Source of the DNA: Vulcaniibacterium thermophilum
GTDB lineage: Bacteria > Pseudomonadota > Gammaproteobacteria > Xanthomonadales > Xanthomonadaceae
Direction: 5' to 3'
Length of the DNA stretch: 50,629 nucleotides
NCBI RefSeq assembly: GCF_007923255.1
Contig: NZ_VOHJ01000022.1
Location: forward strand, 1-50,629
Shown: piece by piece, positions 37,705 to 46,075 of the stretch
Layout of the letters: each line of letters starts with the position of its first letter
How positions within the stretch are numbered: position 1 is the first letter of the stretch
The notes under the pieces: generated by a model
Database searches by the model: none
Told to the model about the DNA's origin: nothing
Seen by the model: the letters and a program-made list of their open reading frames with translations, nothing else
Translations under genes and position numbers: made by a program

Positions 37705-37835
37705 TGCCGGCATTCGGGAATCGGCAATCGGGAGTCGTCAAAAGCAAAGAGCGACACGCGTGTCGCTCCCCGCTCCCGGAACCAGGACCCGCTTCTACGA
37801 GTCCCGATTCCCCATTCCCGATTCCCGCATCGGCG
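37705..37835. repeat. GGGAATC/GATTCCC inverted element between the DUF2909 gene and ctaE
   Basis: A G-rich arm (about 37714-37734; TTCGGGAATCGGCAATCGGG) and a C-rich arm (about 37798-37828; GTCCCGATTCCCCATTCCCG, GATTCCCG) are inverted around a spacer that contains a terminator hairpin. Both arms adjoin stop codons because the flanking genes converge. Confidence 0.75.
37740..37768 (-). terminator. Rho-independent terminator of the cytochrome oxidase operon
   Basis: GAGCGACACG (37749-37758) and CGTGTCGCTC (37759-37768) form a perfect 20-bp palindrome. On the minus strand it is followed by TTTGCTTTT, so it is oriented to end transcription from ctaE. It lies in the spacer of the heptamer element. 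Confidence 0.75.
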
Positions 37836-38714
37836 TTACAGCACGTACACGAACAGGAACAGCCCCAGCCACACCACGTCGACGAAGTGCCAGTACCAGG
37901 CGACCGCCTCGAACGCGAAGTGGTTGTCGCGGCTGAAGTGGCCCTTCAGGCAGCGGAACCAGATCACCGCCAGCATGATCGTGCCGAGGGTGACGTGCGC
38001 GCCGTGGAATCCGGTGAGCATGAAGAAGGTCGAGCCGTAGATGCCCGAGCCGAGCGTCAGGTTCAGCTCCTTGTAGGCGTGGATGTACTCCTCCGCCTGG
38101 AAGAACAGGAACAGCGCGCCCAGCAGGATGGTCGCGCCCAGCCACACCAGCAGCGCCTTGCGGTGCCCGGCCTTCAGCGCGTGGTGCGCGGCGGTGACGG
38201 TGACGCCCGAGCTGAGCAGGATCAGCGTGTTGAGCAGCGGCAGGCCCCACGCCGGAATGGTCTGGAAGCTGCCGCCGACCTGCTGCGGGCCGTTGGTCGG
38301 CCAGCCGGCGCTGTAGCCTTCCCACAGCAGCCAGTTGGTCAGCGCGCCGTCGCCCTCGCCCGACAGCCACGGCAGCGCGAACTGGCGCGCGTAGAACAGC
38401 GCGCCGAAGAACGCGGCGAAGAACATCACCTCGGAGAAGATGAACCAGATCATCCCCATCCGGAACGACACGTCGACCTGGCGGTTGTAGCGCCCGCTCA
38501 CCGATTCCCGCACCACGTCGCCGAACCAGCCGGTCAGCACCGCCAGCAGCAGCGCGATGCCGGTGTAGAACGTCCACATGCCCCAGGTCAGATCGTTGAA
38601 CCAGCCGGCCAGCCCGACCATGGTGACGAACATGGCGATCGAGCCGAGGAACGGCCAGCGGCTGCCATGCGGCACGTAGTAGAGGTTGGCGTCGTGCGAA
38701 TGCGCTTGGGCCAT
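37836..38714 (-). CDS. ctaE: Cytochrome c oxidase subunit III
   Basis: Subunit III stabilises the oxidase core and supports proton uptake. The 292-residue product has seven predicted helices; typical segments are SRWPFLGSIAMFVTMVG, GMIWFIFSEVMFFAAFFGAL (with the conserved Glu), LLSSGVTVTAAHHAL, FFMLTGFHGAHVTLG and AVAWYWHFVDVVWLGLFLFVYVL. Length and motifs are normal. It is the last gene of the leftward cox operon, 28 bp after ctaG, and is followed by a terminator. Confidence 0.97.
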   Translation of the reverse strand: MAQAHSHDANLYYVPHGSRWPFLGSIAMFVTMVGLAGWFNDLTWGMWTFYTGIALLLAVLTGWFGDVVRESVSGRYNRQVDVSFRMGMIWFIFSEVMFFAAFFGALFYARQFALPWLSGEGDGALTNWLLWEGYSAGWPTNGPQQVGGSFQTIPAWGLPLLNTLILLSSGVTVTAAHHALKAGHRKALLVWLGATILLGALFLFFQAEEYIHAYKELNLTLGSGIYGSTFFMLTGFHGAHVTLGTIMLAVIWFRCLKGHFSRDNHFAFEAVAWYWHFVDVVWLGLFLFVYVL

Positions 38715-38742
38715 GGTGTGAGGTCCCGTGACTGCGTGGAGA

Positions 38743-39333
38743 TCAGGGCGCCGCGCGCGGAGCGGTCGGGCCGGAGGCCGCCGCCTGCGCGGTGAGCGCG
38801 TCGTTCTTGAAGAAGGCGTAGGACAGCGTCAGCGTCTGCACGTCGTCCGGCAGATCCGGATCGACGATGAACTTCACCGGCATGTCGCGCGCCTCGCCCG
38901 GCTGCAGCGTCTGCGCGGTGAAGCAGAAGCATTCGGTCTTGACGAAGTAGGCGGAGGCGCGCGAGGGCGCCACCGAGGGCGTGGCGCTGCCGACGATCAC
39001 CCGGTCGCTGGTGTTCTGCGCGCGGTAGGTGGTCTCGTAGAGCTCGCCCGGACGCACCTTCATCTGCAGCCGGTTGGGCGCGAACGTCCACGGCAGCTTC
39101 GAGTTCACCGTGCCGTCGAACTGCACGGTGACCCAGCGGTCGGTCTTCGCCCGCAGCGCCGCGGCCGCTTCGCCGTCGACCGGACCCTGCTCGAGCCGGA
39201 TGCCGAAGATCTTCTCGCAGGCGATCCGGTACAGCGGCACCAGCGAGAAGGTGAACGCGAACGCGCCGAGCGCGATGCCGACGAGCTTGAGCAGGCCGAT
39301 CCGGCCGCGGCGGGAAGCGGTGGGCGCGCTCAT
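38743..39333 (-). CDS. ctaG: Cytochrome c oxidase assembly protein CtaG (Cox11)
   Basis: CtaG/Cox11 delivers copper to the CuB site of subunit I. The 196-residue product has one N-terminal membrane helix (about residues 11-31) and a periplasmic beta-sandwich. The copper-binding CFCF motif appears in KTECFCFTAQTL, followed by MPVKFIVDPDLPDDVQTLTLSYAFF. The ATG at 39333 overlaps the stop of the upstream 45-residue gene as ATGA. Confidence 0.96.
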   Translation of the reverse strand: MSAPTASRRGRIGLLKLVGIALGAFAFTFSLVPLYRIACEKIFGIRLEQGPVDGEAAAALRAKTDRWVTVQFDGTVNSKLPWTFAPNRLQMKVRPGELYETTYRAQNTSDRVIVGSATPSVAPSRASAYFVKTECFCFTAQTLQPGEARDMPVKFIVDPDLPDDVQTLTLSYAFFKNDALTAQAAASGPTAPRAAP

Positions 39334-39467
39334 CGCCCGAGCACTCCGCTGAGGATGAACGCGACGTACACCCCGACCGCGATCAGCGCGACCACGAGCG
39401 CGGTCCGCCGCGCCGCCTTGCGGCGGGCGGCGAACTCATCGGGACGCAGGTCGGGTGCGGGGCTCAT
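39330..39467 (-). CDS. 45-residue single-helix protein of the cytochrome oxidase operon
   Basis: A short frame from the ATG at 39467 encodes MSPAPDLRPDEFAARRKAAR, a basic stretch, one membrane helix (TALVVALIAVGVYVAFILSG) and VLGR. It lies between ctaD and ctaG, where many proteobacteria have an equally small oxidase assembly or subunit IV-like gene. Tight coupling supports it being real: its stop overlaps the ctaG start by 4 bp, and its start follows ctaD by 31 bp. Function unknown. Confidence 0.8.
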   Translation of the reverse strand: MSPAPDLRPDEFAARRKAARRTALVVALIAVGVYVAFILSGVLGR

Positions 39468-39498
39468 GCCGGCAGTGTGCGCGTGGCCGCGTGCAGGG

Positions 39499-41124
39499 TC
39501 AGTGCGTGATGTCGCCGTGCGCGAGATCGGTGTCGCGCACCACCGGCGGCGTGCTGAACGTGTGGTGCGGGGCCGGGCTCGGCACCGTCCACTCCAGGCC
39601 GCGCGCGCCTTCCCAGACGCGGGCCTCGGCCTTGGCGCCGTGCTTCAGCGAATGCCACAGCACGAACGCCATGATGAACGGAGTGGCGAACATGCCGAAC
39701 GCGCCGATCGAGCTGACCAGGTTCCAGTCCGCGAACACGACGTTGTAGTCCGGGATGCGGCGCGGCATGCCGGCCAGGCCCAGGAAGTGCTGCGGGAAGA
39801 ACAGCAGGTTGACGAACACCACGCTCCACCAGAAGTGGAACGCCGCCAGCTTCTGGCTGTACATCCGGCCGGTCCACTTCGGCCACCAGTAGTACACCGC
39901 GGCGATGATCGAGAACAGCGCGCCGGTCACCAGCACGTAGTGGAAGTGCGCGACCACGAAGTAGGTGTCGTGGTACTGGAAGTCGGCCGGCACGATCGCG
40001 AGCATCAGGCCGGAGAAGCCGCCGATGGTGAACAGGATCACGAACGCGATCGCCCACAGCATCGGCGCTTCGAACGTCAGCGCGCCGCGCCACATCGTGG
40101 TGACCCAGTTGAACACCTTCACCCCGGTCGGCACCGCGATCAGCATGGTGGCGAACATGAAGTAGATCTCGCCACCGAGCGGCATGCCGACGGTGAACAT
40201 GTGGTGCGCCCACACGATGAACGACAGGAACGCGATCGAGGCGGTCGCGTACACCATCGCCTGGTAGCCGAACAGCGGCTTGCGGCTGAAGGTGGGGATG
40301 ATCTCCGACACCACGCCGAACGCCGGCAGGATCATGATGTAGACCTCGGGGTGCCCGAAGAACCAGAAGATGTGCTGGTACATCACCGGGTCACCGCCGC
40401 CGGCGGCGTTGAAGAAGCTGGTGCCGAAGAAGCGGTCGGTCAGCAGCATGGTCACCGCGCCGGCCAGCACCGGCATCACCGCGATCAGCAGGAACGCGGT
40501 GATCAGCCAGGTCCAGCAGAAGATCGGCATCTTCAGCAGGTCCACGCCCGGCGCGCGCATGTTGAGGATGGTCGCGATCACGTTGATCGCGCCCATGATC
40601 GAGCTCACGCCCATCATGTGGATGGCGAAGATGCTGAAAGCGACGTTCAGACCGCCCTGCAGCGACAGCGGCGGATACAGCGTCCAGCCGCCGGCCGGCG
40701 CGCCGCCCGGCAGCAGCAGCGTCATCAGCAGCAGCGTGAACGCGAACGGCATGATCCAGAAGGACCAGTTGTTCATGCGCGGCAGCGCCATGTCCGGCGC
40801 GCCGATCTGCAGCGGGATCATCCAGTTCGCAAGGCCCACGAACGCGGGCATGACGCCGCCGAAGATCATGACCAGCGCGTGCATCGTGGTCATCTGGTTG
40901 AAGAACATCGGATCGACGTACTGCAGACCCGGCGTCATCAGCTCCAGACGGATCACCACCGACATCGCCGCGCCGATGATGAACATCAGGAAGCTGAACA
41001 CGAGGTACAGCGTGCCGATGTCCTTGTGGTTGGTCGAATAGAACCAGCGCTCGAAGAAGCCCTGCTGGTGAGCGTGATCGTCGTGACCGGCGTGGGTGTC
41101 GATCGCTGCGGGATGCGTGGCCAT
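39499..41124 (-). CDS. ctaD: Cytochrome c oxidase subunit I
   Basis: The catalytic subunit of the aa3 oxidase reduces oxygen at the haem a3-CuB centre. The 541-residue product has twelve helices. Metal ligands are visible: the low-spin haem His in MTTMHALVMIFGG, the CuB His and cross-linked Tyr in WFFGHPEVYI, the two CuB His in WAHHMFTVG, and the a3/a haem His pair in VAHFHYVLVTGA. N-terminal STNHKDIGTLYLVF is typical. It lies 28 bp downstream of ctaC. Confidence 0.98.
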   Translation of the reverse strand: MATHPAAIDTHAGHDDHAHQQGFFERWFYSTNHKDIGTLYLVFSFLMFIIGAAMSVVIRLELMTPGLQYVDPMFFNQMTTMHALVMIFGGVMPAFVGLANWMIPLQIGAPDMALPRMNNWSFWIMPFAFTLLLMTLLLPGGAPAGGWTLYPPLSLQGGLNVAFSIFAIHMMGVSSIMGAINVIATILNMRAPGVDLLKMPIFCWTWLITAFLLIAVMPVLAGAVTMLLTDRFFGTSFFNAAGGGDPVMYQHIFWFFGHPEVYIMILPAFGVVSEIIPTFSRKPLFGYQAMVYATASIAFLSFIVWAHHMFTVGMPLGGEIYFMFATMLIAVPTGVKVFNWVTTMWRGALTFEAPMLWAIAFVILFTIGGFSGLMLAIVPADFQYHDTYFVVAHFHYVLVTGALFSIIAAVYYWWPKWTGRMYSQKLAAFHFWWSVVFVNLLFFPQHFLGLAGMPRRIPDYNVVFADWNLVSSIGAFGMFATPFIMAFVLWHSLKHGAKAEARVWEGARGLEWTVPSPAPHHTFSTPPVVRDTDLAHGDITH

Positions 41125-41152
41125 GGATACCTCTTACTGATGCGGTCCGCGA

Positions 41153-42088
41153 TCAGCCGGCGGCGGCCGGGATCGGCGTTTCTTCGACCGGCTCGGTGTG
41201 CGGAGCGGTCGTCTGTCCGGGGGCCTGCACGTCGGGCATGCCCGGCTCGGCCGGCGTCTCGGGCGCGGTCACGCCCTTCGCCTTCTGCGCGGCCAGCCAC
41301 TGGCGGTATTCCGCCGGCGGCACCGCCTTGACCACGATCGGCATGAAGCCGTGATCCTTGCCGCACAGTTCCGCGCACTGGCCGCGGTAGATGCCCGGCT
41401 TCTTGATCTCGGTCCAGGCCTCGTTGATCAGGCCCGGGATCGCGTCCTGCTTCCAGCCCAGCGAGGGCACCCACCAGGCGTGGATGACGTCGTCGGCGGT
41501 GATGACGAAGCGGATCTTGGTGTCGGTCGGCAGCACCAGGACGTTGTCGACGTCGAGCAGGTAGTACGGATGGCCGGCCTCGGTGGCGTTCACGCCGCTC
41601 TGCCGGATCTGCTCGCTCCTGCGGTCCAGGCGACTGGTGAAGCTGACGCCCTCGTCCAGATAGTCGTACTTCCACATCCACTGGTAGCCGGTGACCTTGA
41701 CGGTCATCTCGGAATTGCGGGTGTCGTACATCTGGATCAGCTTGCTGGTGGCCGGGAACGCCATCACCAGCAGCAGCACGATCGGGATCACCGTCCACAG
41801 CACCTCGAGCTTGGTGCTGTGGGTGAAATCGCGGTCGGGCACCGCGCCCTTGGACTTGCGGAACTTGAACATCGCCACCGCCATCGCGCCGAACACCACC
41901 AGGCCGATGGCGACGCAGATCCACAGCGCCAGCATGTGGGCGTCGTAGGCGTGCTGCGAGGAGGCGGTGACGCCCTCGCGCATGTTGAGCTGCCAGCGGT
42001 GCGGATCGTCCGCCTGCGCGAACGCCAGGACCGGCAGCGCCATCGCCAACGCGCCCGCTGCCCACTGATTGAAACGACCGGCTTTCAT
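41153..42088 (-). CDS. ctaC: Cytochrome c oxidase subunit II
   Basis: Subunit II carries the CuA centre that accepts electrons from cytochrome c. The 311-residue product has a signal peptide (about residues 1-24, ending VLAFAQ), two membrane helices and a periplasmic cupredoxin domain. The CuA motif is QCAELCGKDHGFMPIVV, giving Cys, Glu, Cys, His and Met ligands in order, with the fifth ligand His upstream in VIHAWWVPSLG. The C-terminal Pro/Thr/Glu tail is low complexity. The ATG at 42088 is chosen because the signal peptide follows directly. It heads the cox operon. Confidence 0.97.
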   Translation of the reverse strand: MKAGRFNQWAAGALAMALPVLAFAQADDPHRWQLNMREGVTASSQHAYDAHMLALWICVAIGLVVFGAMAVAMFKFRKSKGAVPDRDFTHSTKLEVLWTVIPIVLLLVMAFPATSKLIQMYDTRNSEMTVKVTGYQWMWKYDYLDEGVSFTSRLDRRSEQIRQSGVNATEAGHPYYLLDVDNVLVLPTDTKIRFVITADDVIHAWWVPSLGWKQDAIPGLINEAWTEIKKPGIYRGQCAELCGKDHGFMPIVVKAVPPAEYRQWLAAQKAKGVTAPETPAEPGMPDVQAPGQTTAPHTEPVEETPIPAAAG

Positions 42089-42449
42089 CACTTCGAGCCC
42101 CGACAATCTTTTCGGATAGGTGTGCGTTCCGCTGGCGACCCTGCGACCGCGCGCGGAGCGTGCGATCCGCGCGCCGGCCTCGTGCCCTGCGCGCGATACC
42201 CAGGTGGCTGGCGGGCCCGGCGGTGGGCCCCTTCGCGCCGTCCGGCGCCGGGCGGGTCCGCTCGGCGAAACGGTGGCGCTGGGGAAACCGTGAAATGGTA
42301 GCCCCGGGGCGGGGTGCGGGCAACCGCCGCGCACGGGCGCGCGGCGCTTCCATCGCCTGCGCGCTGCGCGCCATGCGGCAGCGGAGGGTGGAGGCGGCGG
42401 CTTACACTAACGGGCTCGACCCCGTCGCGCTGCGCAGTCGCATTTTCCG
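42089..42449. other. Divergent regulatory region between ctaC and putA
   Basis: This 361-bp gap holds no gene. It should contain the promoters of the leftward oxidase operon and of putA. A possible putA -10 box is TACACT (42403-42408), with no convincing -35. The centre is very GC-rich (GGCGGGCCC, GCGCCGGGCGGG), and I saw no clear repeat or operator. Confidence 0.4.
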
Positions 42450-45400
42450 ATGACCAGCCTCTCCCCGGCCGCCCCCGCGGCCCTGCCGACGTCCGCGCCG
42501 GCCCCCTCCGCCGTGCTCGCGCCCGAACTTCCGCCGCCGCCCGCCGGTCCGCGCGCGGCGATCACCGACGCCTGGGTGCGCGACGAGACCGCGCACGTGC
42601 GCATGCTGCTGGAACAGGCGCGTCTGCCCGAGGCCGACCGCCTCGCGGTGCAGGCCACCGCCGCCGACCTGGTCGCCCGGGTCCGCGCGCGCGCCCAGGA
42701 CCAGGGCGCGATCGAGGCGTTCATGCGCCAGTACGACCTCGGCAGCGAGGAAGGTGTGCTGCTGATGTGCGTGGCCGAGGCGCTGCTGCGCATCCCCGAC
42801 GAGGACACCGCCGACCGCCTGATCCGCGACAAGCTGGGCGAGGCCGACTGGAAGCGCCACATGGGCCAGTCGGATTCGATCCTGGTCAACGCCTCGACCT
42901 GGGGCCTGATGCTGACCGGCAAGCTGGTCGATCTGGCCGACGAGACCAAGCGCGACGTGCACGGCGCCCTCAAGCGCCTGATCGGCCGCATCGGCGAACC
43001 GGTGGTGCGGCTGGCGGTGCGCCAGGCGATGAAGATCATGGGCCACCAGTTCGTCATGGGGCGCACGATCGAGGAGGCGCTGGCGCGCTCGCGCAAAGGC
43101 GGCAACGCGGCCTACCGCTATTCGTTCGACATGCTCGGCGAGGCGGCGCTGACGGCGAAGGACGCGCAGCGCTATCTCGACGCGTACCGCATGGCGATCC
43201 ACGCGATCGGCCGCAGCGTCGGCGGCGCGCCCACCGACGTCTTCGCGGCGCCCTCCATCTCGGTCAAGCTGTCCGCGCTGCACCCGCGCTACGAGCACGC
43301 CAAGCGCGCGCGCGTGCTGGCCGAGCTGACCCCGCGCGTGCTGGAGCTCGCCCAGCTCGCCAAGTCCTACGGCATCGGCTTCACCATCGACGCCGAGGAG
43401 GCCGACCGGCTGGAACTGTCGCTCGACGTGATCGCCGCCGCCTACGCCGATCCCTCGCTCGACGGCTGGGAGGGCTACGGGCTCGCCGTGCAGGCCTACC
43501 AGAAGCGCGCGCCGTACGTGATCGACTTCATCGCCGACCTGGCGCGCCGCCACCGTCGCCGCATCCCGGTGCGGCTGGTCAAGGGCGCGTACTGGGACAG
43601 CGAGATCAAGCGCGCGCAGGTCGACGGCCAGGCGGGCTACCCGGTGTTCACCCGTAAGCCGAACACCGACGTGTCGTACCTGGCCTGCGCGCGCCGGCTG
43701 CTGGACGCGTCGGATGCGATCTATCCGATGTTCGCCACCCACAACGCGCACACGATCGCGGCGGTGCACCGGATGGCGGCCGGGCGCGCGTTCGAGTTCC
43801 AGAAGCTGCACGGCATGGGCGACGACCTGTACGCCGAGGTGATTCCCGCCGACCGCCTCAACGTGCCGTGCCGCGTGTACGCGCCGGTCGGCAGTCACGA
43901 GGACCTGCTGCCCTACCTGGTGCGCCGCCTGCTCGAGAACGGCGCCAACTCCAGCTTCGTCAACCGCATCACCGATGCGCGCGTGCCGGTCGCCGAGCTG
44001 GTGCGCGATCCGGTCGAGACGGTGTCGAACTTCGCCTCCATCCCCCACCCCCGCATTCCGCTGCCGGTGGACCTGTACCGCAGCCACGGCCTCGATCGGA
44101 CCAATTCCATGGGCATCAACCTCGCCAACGACCAGCACCTGCACCGCCTCGCCGCCGAGATGAACGCCGCGATCCGCGGCGACTGGCATGCCGCGCCGCT
44201 GGTGCCGGGCGGGTCGGCGACCGCCGAGCGCCTGCCGGTGACCAATCCGGCCGATCGCCGCGAGGTCGTCGGCCACTGGCAGCCGGCCGATGCCGCACTG
44301 GTCGAGCGCGCGCTCTCGAACGCGGTGGATGCGCAGCCGGCATGGGACATGACGCCTGCCGCCAGCCGCGCGGCGATTCTCGAGCACGCCGCCGACCTGC
44401 TGGAAGCGCGCATGCCGGCGTTCATGGCGATGTGCGTCAAGGAGGCCGGCAAGACGATCGCCGACAGCGTCGCCGAAGTGCGCGAGGCGGTCGATTTCCT
44501 GCGCTACTACGCCGGCCAGGCGCGCACGCTGTTCGCGCCGGAAGCGCTGCCCGGTCCGACCGGCGAATCCAACACGCTGCAGCTGTGCGGCCGCGGCGTG
44601 TTCGTCTGCATCAGCCCGTGGAACTTCCCGCTCGCCATCTTCATCGGCCAGATCAGCGCCGCGCTCGCCGCCGGCAACAGCGTGATCGCCAAGCCCGCCG
44701 AGCAGACCAACCTGATCGGTTATGCCGCGGTGAAGCTGCTGCACGAGGCCGGCGTGCCGGAAGCGGCGCTGCAGTTCCTGCCCGGCGACGGCGCCACCGT
44801 CGGCGCCGCGCTCACCCGCGATCCGCGCGTGGCCGGCGTCGCCTTCACCGGCTCCACCGACACCGCGCGCGCGATCAACCGCGCGCTCGCCGCGCGCGAC
44901 AACGCGCCGATCGCCACCCTGATCGCCGAGACCGGCGGCCAGAACGCACTGATCGCCGATTCTTCGGCGCTGCCCGAGCAGCTCGTGAAGGACGCGATCG
45001 GCTCGGCGTTCACCTCCGCCGGCCAGCGCTGCTCGGCCGCGCGCGTGCTGTTCGTGCAGGAGGACATCGCCGACAAGGTGATGACGATGCTGGCCGGCGC
45101 GATGGCCGAGCTCACGGTCGGCGACCCGGCACTGCTGTCCACCGACGTCGGTCCGGTGATCGACGCCGACGCGCTGAAGATGCTCGAGGAGCACGCCGCG
45201 CGCATGGACCGCGAGGCGAAGAAGATCGCCTGCGTCGAGCTCGGCGCGCAGTGCGCGCACGGCACCTTCTTCGCGCCGCGCGCCTACGAGATCGCTTCGC
45301 TCGACTTGTTGCACAAGGAGATCTTCGGCCCGGTGCTGCACGTGATCCGCTGGAAGGCGAGCGAGCTCGACGCGGTGATCGACGCGATCAACGCCACCGG

Positions 45401-45668
45401 CTACGGGCTCACGCTGGGCGTGCATTCGCGCATCGACGAGACCATCGAGAAGATCGCCCGCCGCGTGCGGGTGGGCAACTGCTACGTCAACCGCAACCAG
45501 ATCGGCGCGGTGGTCGGCGTGCAGCCGTTCGGCGGCCAGGGCCTGTCCGGCACCGGCCCGAAGGCCGGCGGCCCGCACTACCTGCCACGCTTCGCCACCG
45601 AGAAGACGGTGACGATCAACACCACCGCCGCCGGCGGCAACGCGTCGCTGCTGACGCTGGGGGACTGA
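42450..45668 (+). CDS. putA: Bifunctional proline dehydrogenase / 1-pyrroline-5-carboxylate dehydrogenase
   Basis: PutA oxidises proline to glutamate in two steps. The 1072-residue product has a Pro/Ala-rich start (about residues 1-35), the FAD-dependent proline dehydrogenase barrel (about 90-480, with SVKLSALHPRY, GFTIDAEEADRLELSLDVI and RLVKGAYWDSEIKRAQ), and the NAD-dependent aldehyde dehydrogenase (about 560-1060, with LIAETGGQNALI and catalytic Cys in AGQRCSAARV). It lacks the N-terminal ribbon-helix-helix DNA-binding domain of E. coli PutA, so it cannot autoregulate by binding its own promoter. ALDH substrate tunnel elements look complete. Confidence 0.96.
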   Translation: MTSLSPAAPAALPTSAPAPSAVLAPELPPPPAGPRAAITDAWVRDETAHVRMLLEQARLPEADRLAVQATAADLVARVRARAQDQGAIEAFMRQYDLGSEEGVLLMCVAEALLRIPDEDTADRLIRDKLGEADWKRHMGQSDSILVNASTWGLMLTGKLVDLADETKRDVHGALKRLIGRIGEPVVRLAVRQAMKIMGHQFVMGRTIEEALARSRKGGNAAYRYSFDMLGEAALTAKDAQRYLDAYRMAIHAIGRSVGGAPTDVFAAPSISVKLSALHPRYEHAKRARVLAELTPRVLELAQLAKSYGIGFTIDAEEADRLELSLDVIAAAYADPSLDGWEGYGLAVQAYQKRAPYVIDFIADLARRHRRRIPVRLVKGAYWDSEIKRAQVDGQAGYPVFTRKPNTDVSYLACARRLLDASDAIYPMFATHNAHTIAAVHRMAAGRAFEFQKLHGMGDDLYAEVIPADRLNVPCRVYAPVGSHEDLLPYLVRRLLENGANSSFVNRITDARVPVAELVRDPVETVSNFASIPHPRIPLPVDLYRSHGLDRTNSMGINLANDQHLHRLAAEMNAAIRGDWHAAPLVPGGSATAERLPVTNPADRREVVGHWQPADAALVERALSNAVDAQPAWDMTPAASRAAILEHAADLLEARMPAFMAMCVKEAGKTIADSVAEVREAVDFLRYYAGQARTLFAPEALPGPTGESNTLQLCGRGVFVCISPWNFPLAIFIGQISAALAAGNSVIAKPAEQTNLIGYAAVKLLHEAGVPEAALQFLPGDGATVGAALTRDPRVAGVAFTGSTDTARAINRALAARDNAPIATLIAETGGQNALIADSSALPEQLVKDAIGSAFTSAGQRCSAARVLFVQEDIADKVMTMLAGAMAELTVGDPALLSTDVGPVIDADALKMLEEHAARMDREAKKIACVELGAQCAHGTFFAPRAYEIASLDLLHKEIFGPVLHVIRWKASELDAVIDAINATGYGLTLGVHSRIDETIEKIARRVRVGNCYVNRNQIGAVVGVQPFGGQGLSGTGPKAGGPHYLPRFATEKTVTINTTAAGGNASLLTLGD

Positions 45669-46020
45669 GGCGGGCGGGAATCCGTTCGCATTGCTCCCTC
45701 CCCTGCGGATGCAGGGGAGGGCCGGGGAGGGGTGGATTCGATCCGAGCGAACCTCCTCTGACCCCTGCACTGCAGGGGAGGAGGATCGCCCCCTTCGCGG
45801 GAGCGGCCGCGCAGGCACCCGGTGTGCGGTTCGGCGTCCGGGCGGCGCTTCTTCGTCGTTCCACGCAAGCGGGAGCCCCTGGGCGCGGAGCGCGGCTACG
45901 CCTGAGGCCGGTCGCGGCCGAAGCAGCTCCCGCAACGGCTGCGGGCCGCGCGTCGCCGCGTGGCGGGACGAGCCCATGCGATGCGCTGCCCGCTTCCCGG
46001 CGTCTCCAATACGAATCCCG
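45669..46020. repeat. Gene-free stretch with CTCCCCTGC...GCAGGGGAGG palindromes
   Basis: Between putA and the porin terminator lie two palindromes in head-to-head order: about 45693-45723 (CCCTCCCCTGCGGATGCAGGGGAGGG) and about 45752-45783 (CTGACCCCTGCACTGCAGGGGAGGAGG). The first is followed by GCCGGGGAGGGG, as in the elements at 20.2 kb. A weaker copy of the CGGCCGAAGC repeat follows near 45905-45930. The pair next to the putA stop could end transcription. I see no gene. Confidence 0.7.
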
Positions 46021-46051
46021 CAAAGAAAGAGCCCCGCCGAAGCGGGGCTCT
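46021..46051 (-). terminator. Rho-independent terminator of the FadL-type porin gene
   Basis: AGAGCCCCGC (46028-46037) and GCGGGGCTCT (46042-46051) form a perfect 10-bp stem with a TTCG tetraloop on the minus strand. TTTCTTTG follows. It lies 24 bp after the porin stop codon. Confidence 0.9.
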
Positions 46052-46075
46052 GTCGTTACCCGGAGGCGACCGCGA

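Noticed and set aside
42402-45977. A 1191-codon open frame antisense to putA
   Set aside because: It mirrors putA codons at high GC, is Arg/Ala/His/Gly-rich with no domain, and putA on the other strand is complete and well conserved.
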